From: Actinomycetota bacterium
GTDB taxonomy: Bacteria; Actinomycetota; Thermoleophilia; RBG-16-64-13
Assembly (NCBI GenBank): GCA_018830645.1
Contig: JAHJSA010000052.1
Coordinates: 1 to 64,000, forward strand
Reading direction: 5' to 3'
Length of the DNA stretch: 64,000 bases
Shown here: positions 56,710-63,487 of the stretch, piece by piece
Layout: the number at the start of each line of letters is the position of its first letter
Numbering within the stretch: position 1 is the stretch's first letter
Translations under genes and position numbers: made by a program
Notes under the pieces: generated by a model
What the model saw: only the letters and a program-made list of their open reading frames with translations
Databases searched by the model: none
What the model was told of the DNA's origin: nothing

Positions 56710-57711
56710 ATGAAGTCGTACAGCACTCTGATCAAGGGTGCCCGCCTCGTGGTGGAGCGTTGCTTCTCCGTGAAAGCCGGGGACAGCGTGCTCATCATCT
56801 GCGACGATGATCACCAGCGCGAGGCACAGGCCCTGGCCGGGGTTGCCTACAGTCTGGGCGCCTATCCGGTGATGGCAGACGTGTCCCACCACGTGAGCTC
56901 CGCGTTGGCCTCGATGGCGGTGCCCATGGAGCCCTCGAAGACGCTGGCCGCGGCGATGAAGGCGAGTGATGTGATCATCATCACCACGAATCTCGAGTGG
57001 GCCAACCGCTTCGCCCACGTGAACCCGGTGGCCGAGAGCGTGGCGCTCGGAGCCAAGATCGGGTCCGTGGAGGAAGGTATGGCCGACTGGGACCTGAGTG
57101 CCGAGGACATCGACCTGATCGTGGGTCGCGCCGAGCGCATCATGGAAGCCATGGAGGGGTGCGAATGGGCGCGCGTCACCAACCCGGCCGGCACCGACGT
57201 GCGCGTGTACCTGAAGGACCGTCTACCCTTGAAGGTGGTGCCCATCAAAGGCGCGGGCGAGATGATGGGGCCCGTTCCCCTCTGGGGTGAGGTGGCCTAC
57301 GCGGCCGTCGAGGATCGCACCGAAGGCGTGATCGTGGTGGACGGGATCATGCTCGGCGTCGGGGTGTACGGGTCACTCAAGAACACCATCCGCTGGGAGA
57401 TCGAGAAGGGTCGAGCCGTGAGCATCACGGGCGAGTACGAAGCCGGCCGGCTCCGGGCCGTGGTTGAAGGCTCCGACGAGAACTCGAATGTGGTAGCCGA
57501 GTTCGCCATCGGCACGAGCCACAAAGAGGTGCTCGGATCGCCGTCCGAGAAGGGCATGCTCGGTACCGTGCACTTTGCCCTGGGCGACAACTCGCATTGC
57601 TATCCGGGGGGTCAGAGCTGCAGCAGGCTCCACCTGGACGGGTCGATCCGCGACGTGACCGTGGAGGTCGACGGTCGGGCCATCATCAAGGACGGGATCC
57701 TCCTCGTTTGA
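56710..57711 (+). CDS. M29-aminopeptidase / NicX-like protein
   Basis: A 333-residue protein of the fold shared by M29 aminopeptidases and 2,5-dihydroxypyridine dioxygenase NicX: GARLVVERCFSVKAGDSVLI at the start, NPAGTDVRVYLKDR mid-protein and MLGTVHFALGDNSHCYPGG near the metal site at the C-terminus. GGAGG lies close before the ATG. Context with UbiD and PreA-like enzymes makes a ring-handling enzyme as likely as a peptidase. The metal-ligand set could not be resolved by eye. Confidence 0.7.
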   Translation: MKSYSTLIKGARLVVERCFSVKAGDSVLIICDDDHQREAQALAGVAYSLGAYPVMADVSHHVSSALASMAVPMEPSKTLAAAMKASDVIIITTNLEWANRFAHVNPVAESVALGAKIGSVEEGMADWDLSAEDIDLIVGRAERIMEAMEGCEWARVTNPAGTDVRVYLKDRLPLKVVPIKGAGEMMGPVPLWGEVAYAAVEDRTEGVIVVDGIMLGVGVYGSLKNTIRWEIEKGRAVSITGEYEAGRLRAVVEGSDENSNVVAEFAIGTSHKEVLGSPSEKGMLGTVHFALGDNSHCYPGGQSCSRLHLDGSIRDVTVEVDGRAIIKDGILLV

Positions 57712-57776
57712 GGAAACCCCACCACGAGCAACCGGCGTCCGACCTGGGCGTGGGGACGGCGGATCTTGGAGGTCGT

Positions 57777-58181
57777 ATGAGTGAACGGGTGAAGGTCATA
57801 GACATGTCGGAGGGCAGGCGCACCGACCTTCCCGGCGGCAATTTCGTGTGCGAGTTGATCTCGGGCCCGCGGGTAGGGTCCAAGGACGTGTGCTTGGGGT
57901 TCTCCACCTGGAAGCCGGGAGCCTCGACCAAGCAGATGGTGCACGACGTGGAGGAACTGGCCTTTATCGTCGAGGGCGAAGGCAAACTGTCCATCGGCGA
58001 CGAGCACGTGTCCTATCGGGCGGGACAGGGAGTGCTTATCCCCGCGGGCGTGCCCCACGGAGTGGTGAACGACTCGGAGGCTGACATGAGCATGGTCTAC
58101 GTCTTCGCTCATCCCGAGTATCCCCCTACGAGGGAGGCCACCCCGGACGAGCTACACCGAACCAGCGACCAGCAAGGGTGA
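57777..58181 (+). CDS. Cupin-domain protein
   Basis: A 134-residue small beta-barrel protein: FSTWKPGASTKQMVHDVEELAFIVEGEGKLSIGDE (in pieces) is cupin motif 1-like, and GVLIPAGVPHGVVNDSE is motif 2-like. A metal site with His and Glu is probable. CTTGGAGGTC precedes the ATG. It could be a small isomerase, dioxygenase or sensor protein of the pathway. Confidence 0.85.
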   Translation: MSERVKVIDMSEGRRTDLPGGNFVCELISGPRVGSKDVCLGFSTWKPGASTKQMVHDVEELAFIVEGEGKLSIGDEHVSYRAGQGVLIPAGVPHGVVNDSEADMSMVYVFAHPEYPPTREATPDELHRTSDQQG

Positions 58182-58188
58182 GTTCCCG

Positions 58189-58671
58189 ATGAAGAAGATA
58201 CTGTTCGTGGACCACGAGAAATGCGTGGGGTGCCGGTCATGCGAGACCGCCTGCTCTCTCTACCACGAAGACATGTGCCGCAATTCGGCCTCACGGATTC
58301 AGGTGCTCAAGTGGGAGAAGGAGGGGATCGATCTCCCCACGGTCTGTCAGCAATGCGAGAAGCCCATGTGCCGCGAGGTGTGCCCGGTAGGTGCCCCCTA
58401 CCGCGACGAGGCCACCGGCGCCATGCTGGTGGACTACGAGATCTGCCTGGGTTGTAGGATGTGCATGGCCGGCTGTCCGTTCGGAGCGATCATGTGGGAC
58501 GACGCGGAGCACAAGGTCCAGAAATGCGATCTCTGCGGGGGCGAGCCGAAGTGCGTGCGCTTCTGTGAGCCGAAAGCCGTGGACTACGTGCGGCACACCG
58601 CGGCGGTGTTGGCCAAGAAGCGTGCGATCGGCGCCCGCTACTCGGAACTGCTGAGCAAGTACGGGGAGTAG
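58189..58671 (+). CDS. HycB/CooF-type polyferredoxin
   Basis: A 160-residue protein with four cysteine groups: CVGCRSCETACSLYHEDMC, CQQCEKPMCREVCP, CLGCRMCMAGCP and CDLCGGEPKCVRFC. This suits four [4Fe-4S] clusters and an electron-wire role. It is the second such ferredoxin of the regulon and probably serves AOR-2 or AOR-3. It stands in the same operon, eight bases after the cupin. Confidence 0.92.
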   Translation: MKKILFVDHEKCVGCRSCETACSLYHEDMCRNSASRIQVLKWEKEGIDLPTVCQQCEKPMCREVCPVGAPYRDEATGAMLVDYEICLGCRMCMAGCPFGAIMWDDAEHKVQKCDLCGGEPKCVRFCEPKAVDYVRHTAAVLAKKRAIGARYSELLSKYGE

Positions 58672-58690
58672 CTCGTAAGGAGGATGAAAG

Positions 58691-59803
58691 GTGTTCATAG
58701 GTGTTCCCAAGGAGATCAAGAACAACGAGTACCGGGTTGGGGTGACCCCATCTGGTGTCTGGGCGTTCTGCCAACACGGGCATCAGGTGCTGGTGGAGCG
58801 GGGGGCCGGTCTGGGCAGCGGGTTCACGGACGAGGCCTACTCAGCGCGAGGCGCGGAGTTGGTGCACCAGGCCTCCGATGTCTGGCGGCGGGCAGACATG
58901 GTGATCAAGGTCAAGGAGCCTTTACCCAGCGAGTACTCGTTGCTGCAGGAAGGCAAAGTGCTGTTCACGTACCTCCATCTCGCCGCGGACCGCACGCTTA
59001 CAGAGGCGCTCCTCGAGAGCGGCATCATCGGGATCGCCTACGAGACTGTCGAAGTGGGCGGCTCGCTCCCGCTTCTCACGCCCATGAGTGAGGTGGCGGG
59101 TCGTATGGCTCCTCTGGTGGGGGCGTGCGCTCTCCTCTATCCGAACGGTGGATTGGGTCGTCTCGTGAGCGGGGTGCCGGGGGTGGCTCCCGCCGACGTG
59201 CTTATCCTGGGAGGGGGCATCGTCGGCCTGAATGCCGCCAAGGTGGCGGCCGGAACCGGCGCCCGCGTCACCCTGCTTGAGATCTCGCCCAAGCGCCTCG
59301 CCTATCTCGACGATGTGCTGCCGGCCAACTGCTCGGCCGTGTACTCCGACCGGGGTAACCTCGAGCACTACCTCCCGATGGCCGACCTGGTGATCGGGGG
59401 AGTGCTCCTGCACGGCGCCCGAGCACCCCATCTCATCACCCGTGACATGCTGTGTGACATGAAGCCGCGGGCCGTGATCGTCGACGTGTCCGTGGATCAG
59501 GGCGGTTGTGTGGAGACCACCCGGCCGACCACCCACGAGTCGCCCACGTACTATGAAGAGGGCATCCTGCACTACTGCGTGGCCAACATGCCCGGAGCCG
59601 TGCCTCAGACCTCCACAGCCGCTCTCACCAGCGTGACCCTTCCATACGCCCTTCGGCTCGCCGACAAGGGCCTCGAAGCCGCACTGCGCGATGATCCCGG
59701 TCTGGCCTTGGGTGTGAACGTGTGGCGTGGCAGGCTCACCTGCAACGGGGTAGCGGAATCGTTCGGGATGGCCTGCTCGACCCTGGAGGCTGCGGTTGCC
59801 TAG
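58691..59803 (+). CDS. ald: Alanine dehydrogenase
   Basis: A 370-residue enzyme: GVPKEIKNNEYRVGVTPSGV at the start, KVKEPLPSEY with the substrate Lys near 75, the NAD-binding VLILGGGIVGLNAAKVAAG near 171, and VDVSVDQGGCVETTRPTTH near 265. It converts alanine to pyruvate, ammonia and NADH. A GTG start follows AAGGAGGATG. In an operon co-regulated with a pyruvate-type aminotransferase it would regenerate pyruvate and export nitrogen as ammonium. Confidence 0.96.
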   Translation: MFIGVPKEIKNNEYRVGVTPSGVWAFCQHGHQVLVERGAGLGSGFTDEAYSARGAELVHQASDVWRRADMVIKVKEPLPSEYSLLQEGKVLFTYLHLAADRTLTEALLESGIIGIAYETVEVGGSLPLLTPMSEVAGRMAPLVGACALLYPNGGLGRLVSGVPGVAPADVLILGGGIVGLNAAKVAAGTGARVTLLEISPKRLAYLDDVLPANCSAVYSDRGNLEHYLPMADLVIGGVLLHGARAPHLITRDMLCDMKPRAVIVDVSVDQGGCVETTRPTTHESPTYYEEGILHYCVANMPGAVPQTSTAALTSVTLPYALRLADKGLEAALRDDPGLALGVNVWRGRLTCNGVAESFGMACSTLEAAVA

Positions 59804-59821
59804 CCGGGACCGGACACAGCT

Positions 59822-60103
59822 GTGAGCGCCGTGGCCGGGCGTTCGGGACCGGCGTCCGGCGGCGTGCGCGTCAGGGTCGTCCTCCTGGGGACCTTCGCGG
59901 ACTACGTTCCTCGTGGCGAGAAGGGCTCCAGGATGGTTCTGGACCTGCCGGGGCCCGAACCGCTGCGCGCGGTGCGGGCTCGGCTCGGCATCCCGGACGA
60001 CGCACCACGGATAGTGTACCGGCGCGGAGATGCCATCGACGACGACCAGATCCTGCTCGACGGGGACGAGGTGTCGTTCGTGTCGCCCATCGCCGGCGGG
60101 TAG
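59822..60103 (+). CDS. MoaD/ThiS-family small sulfur carrier
   Basis: A 93-residue ubiquitin-fold protein ending in SPIAGG, whose terminal Gly-Gly is the thiocarboxylation site. LGTFADYVPRGEKGSRMVLDL and LLDGDEVSFVSPIAGG are typical of MoaD-like proteins that accompany AORs. It would supply sulfur for the pterin dithiolene ligand of the tungsten cofactor. Last gene of the operon; a GTG start is used. Confidence 0.88.
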   Translation: MSAVAGRSGPASGGVRVRVVLLGTFADYVPRGEKGSRMVLDLPGPEPLRAVRARLGIPDDAPRIVYRRGDAIDDDQILLDGDEVSFVSPIAGG

Positions 60104-60110
60104 GCGATCG

Positions 60111-61631
60111 CTACCGATCTACGCAGAGGCGCCGGATCATGCCCTCGTAGACGTCGACGGCGCGGGTGAGATGCTCCACCGGGACGCACTCGTTCGGTCG
60201 GTGGATGTTTCCGGCGGCCTGGCCCGGGCCGAAGATCACGGTATCCATGCCCGCGGCCTGGTACACCGAAGCCTCGGTCGTCCCGCTCTTCAGCTCGGGA
60301 TCGCGCTCCCACCCGCGGGAAGCGAGCTCGTCGGCCAGGCTGTACAGAAGGAGCGAACCCTCGCCGGTCGCGAAGGGCGGCGAGTCGAGTTCCGTACGGG
60401 CGCTCGCACTCAACCCATCGGCAACGGCTCGTTCGGCCAGGGCGAGCAGGCGGGCGACGTGCTCCTCGAGAACGGCGGCGTCCTGATCTCCCGGAGTACG
60501 GCGAACGTCGGCCACGTAGTGGACGTGGGCGCCTGTGAGGGAGAGCAGGCCGTTGTTCACCGTGGTGTGCGGCGGATCGAACCCCGGGTGTGTGAGTGCT
60601 CCGGTTGCCCGTCGCAACGAGTCCAGAATGGCCTTTGTCTGCTCGAGGAGCCACGGGAGGCGGTCTGAGTAGAGGGTATCGGGGCCGCCCGCGCTGGCGG
60701 AAGCGTCCATCCGTTCCACCGCGGCGGCCCCTGGTACGGACGGACGTTGATCGTAGGCCACCCACATGCGACAGGTCGCCGCCACCTTGTTCACCACATC
60801 GCCGCCGTCTATGCGGATCACCGCCGCGCCGGGGGCGGTCTTCCGGAGGTGGCCGAGCGCATCCACGCACGCGTCGTTCGCGGAGGTCCCGAGATGAGTC
60901 TGAGACGAGTGGGCGGCCGTGCCCTCGAACCGCACCTCCCAGAGAGGGAGGTCGGGGCGGCGGACCGCGCCCGGGTCGTCGGACTCCACGTGAAGTTCGA
61001 TGTAGCCCTTGTGCGCCGTCACCGGGGCAAGATCGGACGGCTCGCCCACCAGAGCGAGGGCGGGCAGGGGGCGCAGCTGGTGAACGAGCAACTTCGCGCC
61101 GTAGCGGCCTGTCTCCTCGCCGTACGTGCCGGCCAGCACCACCCCTCGGCGCAGGCGCTCGCTGGCGACTCGCTCGAGAGCGGCGAGTTTGCACAGGAAG
61201 TCGAGCTTCACGTCGGCCGTGCCGAGTCCGTACAAGTATCCGTCTCGCTCCGTAGGGGCAAAGGGGTTGCCCCCGGTGGCCGTCCAGAGACCCGGGTCGC
61301 CTGGAGGTACGGTGTCGAGGTGAGTGGCGAGCATGAGTGCGTCCCCGGTCGCGCGGTCACGAGTGGCGATCAGGTTGTACTGTGGGACTCCTTCCCGGTA
61401 CTCTCGCTGCGTGCGCACCTCGAGCCCAGCCTGAATGCACAAGGGCGCGAGCGCGTCGACGACGACGCGGTTCGATACGCTCGAACGGCTGTCCAGCGCG
61501 ATGATCTGTCTGGCTGTGGCGAGGAGATCCAAGGTGACCGGAACGAAGACTAGACCGAAGGCGGCGAGGACGCAAGCGCGGGGCGGCCCTTTCGAAGCGC
61601 TCCCGAGTATCGACTGCGTGCTCTCGGCCAT
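60111..61631 (-). CDS. M20-family metallopeptidase (ArgE/DapE type)
   Basis: A protein of up to 506 residues. LLATARQIIALDSRSS opens the catalytic domain; MLATHLDTVPPGD gives the HXD metal site, GTADVKLD the bridging Asp, TYGEETGR the catalytic and metal Glu pair, and VGEPSDLAP the next Glu region. The C-terminal GPGQAAGNIHRPNECVPVE contains the last His ligand. The family cuts N-acyl or peptide bonds. The start is uncertain: ATG 61631 overlaps the ATG of the divergent lipoprotein, and a later TTG near 61535 is possible. Confidence 0.88.
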   Translation of the reverse strand: MAESTQSILGSASKGPPRACVLAAFGLVFVPVTLDLLATARQIIALDSRSSVSNRVVVDALAPLCIQAGLEVRTQREYREGVPQYNLIATRDRATGDALMLATHLDTVPPGDPGLWTATGGNPFAPTERDGYLYGLGTADVKLDFLCKLAALERVASERLRRGVVLAGTYGEETGRYGAKLLVHQLRPLPALALVGEPSDLAPVTAHKGYIELHVESDDPGAVRRPDLPLWEVRFEGTAAHSSQTHLGTSANDACVDALGHLRKTAPGAAVIRIDGGDVVNKVAATCRMWVAYDQRPSVPGAAAVERMDASASAGGPDTLYSDRLPWLLEQTKAILDSLRRATGALTHPGFDPPHTTVNNGLLSLTGAHVHYVADVRRTPGDQDAAVLEEHVARLLALAERAVADGLSASARTELDSPPFATGEGSLLLYSLADELASRGWERDPELKSGTTEASVYQAAGMDTVIFGPGQAAGNIHRPNECVPVEHLTRAVDVYEGMIRRLCVDR

Positions 61632-62211
61632 GGTCCTGATCGCATCTCTGTTCGTTCTGCTGGGTTGTCTTGCCTTCGCCGGATGCGGAGCAAGGGCGAC
61701 GCCCTCGTCTACATCGTTCGAGAGCGCCTTCGCGCGAGAGTACGAGCGCCTGCATGGTGCCACCGATGCTGGGACGCTCTCCCCGGAGCCGAAGAGCGAG
61801 AATGAGATCGTTGCCGGCCTACGCGCCGGCTACACGGGTACGCTGCTTCTCCCCTCGACTCTCCCGCCCGGATTCGAGCTCGCGGCGCCCTTCCGTGGAA
61901 CAGGGTCGGGAGCACCGCTTCCAAATCCCCATGCCTGGGGCGCCGGGTATGCGATCACGTACACCGACGGCCGTGGACGCCTGACCGTCATGATGAACCC
62001 CGACGAGCTGGTGGAAGGGGGAGGATGGGAGAGTACGGAGCAGACTCTCGGGAAACGCGTTCTCCTCGTGCAGGAGCGTGGGGGTCTCGTGCTGGTGACT
62101 ACAGATGCTCGCGAGCCCGCTCGAGATCTCTTCGTGGTGATCGGCGAGAGATTGCCCCGGGCCGAGGTCCTGCGGGTCGCGGCCGGCCTCAGGGAGCCGG
62201 ATTCGCGGTAG
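61630..62211 (+). CDS. Lipoprotein of unknown function
   Basis: A 193-residue protein with a hydrophobic leader and lipobox LAFAGC near residue 16. The mature part has TLPPGFELAAPFRG, GAGYAITYTDGRGRLTVMMNP and a C-terminal RAEVLRVAAGLREP helix, a pattern seen in actinobacterial surface lipoproteins of unknown role. The start ATG is on the opposite strand to, and overlaps, that of the M20 gene; no clear ribosome site was seen, so the start carries doubt. Confidence 0.7.
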   Translation: MVLIASLFVLLGCLAFAGCGARATPSSTSFESAFAREYERLHGATDAGTLSPEPKSENEIVAGLRAGYTGTLLLPSTLPPGFELAAPFRGTGSGAPLPNPHAWGAGYAITYTDGRGRLTVMMNPDELVEGGGWESTEQTLGKRVLLVQERGGLVLVTTDAREPARDLFVVIGERLPRAEVLRVAAGLREPDSR

Positions 62212-62235
62212 CGACACCAAGGAGCGGGAGGATAC

Positions 62236-62526
62236 GTGGGTATCACCGAAGAGGTCCTGGGGAAGCGCGCGGACATCCTCCGGATCGCCGCGGGGCATCA
62301 TGCCACGGACGTACGGCTGATCGGTTCCGTCGCCCGAGGTGAAGCCGGTCCGGACAGCGACGTCGATCTGGTCGTCCGTTTCCTTCCCGCCGCCACGGCA
62401 CAGGACCACACGGCGCTGGTCGATGAGCTCGAGATTCTGCTGGGGCGAAAGGTGGATGTCATATCCGAAGCCGCCCTCCGCGAGAGCACCCGTGCCCGTC
62501 TGCCGCATGAGGCTGTGACCTTGTAG
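62236..62526 (+). CDS. MNT-type nucleotidyltransferase (MntA-like)
   Basis: A 96-residue minimal nucleotidyltransferase: LIGSVARGEAGPDSDVDLVV contains the GSX10-DXD motif. Such proteins usually pair with a HEPN toxin, which they inactivate by AMPylation. No HEPN gene (RX4-6H) is found on either side, so it is an orphan here. A GTG start follows AGGAGCGGGAGG. Confidence 0.87.
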   Translation: MGITEEVLGKRADILRIAAGHHATDVRLIGSVARGEAGPDSDVDLVVRFLPAATAQDHTALVDELEILLGRKVDVISEAALRESTRARLPHEAVTL

Positions 62527-62527
62527 G

Positions 62528-62553
62528 AAGGTGCACTCAGAAGGTGCACTCAG
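62528..62553 (+). repeat. 13-bp perfect tandem repeat
   Basis: AAGGTGCACTCAG occurs twice in direct succession just past the nucleotidyltransferase stop and before the promoter at 62572. Confidence 0.85.
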
Positions 62554-62571
62554 TCGGGAACTCTCGACCGC

Positions 62572-62601
62572 TTGACAATCGCCCCTCAGTTCGCATATGG
62601 T
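62572..62601 (+). promoter_or_regulatory. Promoter of the DUF2180 leader RNA
   Basis: TTGACA at 62572-62577 with an 18-base spacer and TATGGT at 62596-62601. Initiation near 62608 would place the structured RNA at the 5' end of the transcript, as expected for a riboswitch. Confidence 0.6.
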
Positions 62602-62618
62602 TTGCAGACGACCGTCAC

Positions 62619-62714
62619 GGGCTACCCTGCGGAAGGGACGGCAAGGCTGTTTGGGTTTTCCGCCTACGCACAGCCGAGCTGCCAGGAGTTTCTGGCAGCT
62701 CGGCTGTTTGTTTT
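62619..62714 (+). ncRNA. Candidate riboswitch, copy 1 (upstream of DUF2180 gene)
   Basis: GGGCTA is followed by a CCCT-GCGGA-AGGG hairpin (62625-62637), then ACGGCAA and GGCTGT (62645-62650), which can pair with ACAGCC (62670-62675). The same ACAGCC begins a 16-bp terminator stem, so the two pairings exclude each other. Copy 2 at 63254 repeats the layout. The ligand and class are not recognised. Confidence 0.65.
62670..62714 (+). terminator. Intrinsic terminator of leader copy 1
   Basis: A perfect 16-bp stem (ACAGCCGAGCTGCCAG at 62670-62685, complement at 62692-62707) with a 6-base loop and TTTGTTTT at 62707-62714. No complete gene lies between the promoter and this hairpin, so it acts as an attenuator of the gene at 62885. 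Confidence 0.88.
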
Positions 62715-62884
62715 CCCGGGTTCAGGTCGTGGCGAGGTGACGAAGGGAGGAGGTGAGGAGATATCGCGGCCGTGCCTGCGACTTGAAGAGCGCCCGGAGC
62801 CCGCAGCAGGAGGCGCAGCCGGAGTGGCGGCGGTGTAGGAATCGCGTGTAGTGCACGTGGAACGCAGGGAGGAAGGGGGTAGGT

Positions 62885-63088
62885 ATGCAGTGTTATGTGT
62901 GTGCTCAGTCGGGCAAGGAGACCGAAGCTCTTGGCATTTGTATCGTCTGTGGCATGGGTCTTTGCAAAGACCATGCGATCAGGGAAGACGTCGATCTGTG
63001 GGAAGGCGGCTACCCGTTCCCCAGCAAGAAAGCCAAGAAGAAGCTTCCGAGGATCCTGTGCGCGGAATGCGCTGAGGTGCTGACGTAG
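62885..63088 (+). CDS. Small zinc-ribbon protein, DUF2180 type
   Basis: A 67-residue protein with CYVCAQSG, CIVCGMGLCKDH and CAECAEVL, enough for two zinc sites, and a conserved WEGGYPFPSKK. I recall this family mainly from methanogenic archaea. Its gene sits 170 bases after an intrinsic terminator and candidate riboswitch. GGAAGGGGG lies upstream of the ATG. Function is unknown; control by the same RNA as DUF2193 implies a shared role. Confidence 0.8.
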   Translation: MQCYVCAQSGKETEALGICIVCGMGLCKDHAIREDVDLWEGGYPFPSKKAKKKLPRILCAECAEVLT

Positions 63089-63253
63089 GCGAACGAAGAA
63101 GGGACGCAGCGGGCGGAAACGCTCCTGGCGGGTGATTGAGGAGGTGGTGCCGACTCAAAGATACGCGCAAGTAGATGTGCCGGAATGGCCATCGCAGGTT
63201 TCGAACGGTTTCAGCAGGTTTCACTAGACGAGTGGCATTGTAGTAGAAGCACA

Positions 63254-63345
63254 GGCTACCCTGCGGAAGGGACTGCCAGGCTGTAGGTGTTCCGCTTGAA
63301 CACGGCCGAGCTGCCAAGAGGAGACTCTTTGTGGGTCGGTTTTTT
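63254..63345 (+). ncRNA. Candidate riboswitch, copy 2 (upstream of DUF2193 gene)
   Basis: Starts GGCTACCCTGCGGAAGGGAC, identical to copy 1 over the first hairpin. GGCTGT (63279-63284) can pair with ACGGCC (63302-63307), where one pair is G-U compared with copy 1. A GTGTTC-CGCTT-GAACAC hairpin lies between. The shared GCCGAGCTGCCA leads into the terminator. The upstream gap 63089-63253 has no gene. Confidence 0.65.
63304..63345 (+). terminator. Intrinsic terminator of leader copy 2
   Basis: Outer CCGA (63306-63309) pairs with TCGG (63336-63339), and an inner AAGAG-GAGA-CTCTT hairpin is perfect. A T6 run follows at 63340-63345. The stem uses the same GCC that would pair in the alternative upstream helix. 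Confidence 0.75.
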
Positions 63346-63487
63346 GCTCTCATCCCTGAGCCTGAGCACCGGGCGCCGGGGCTCGAGAGCACGACCCGGC
63401 CACTCGATGGGGAGAGCGAGCAGACGAATGTGTGGTTCCGCTTCTCCCGGAGACAGAAGTGGGTCGAAATAGGATTGGGAGGGAACA

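Noticed and set aside
62572-62838. Short frame through the leader RNA copy 1
   Set aside because: It runs through a perfect 16-bp terminator stem and has no ribosome site; the RNA structure explains the sequence better.
62236-62900. HEPN toxin partner for the MNT nucleotidyltransferase
   Set aside because: No frame with an RX4-6H motif and suitable length exists on either side.
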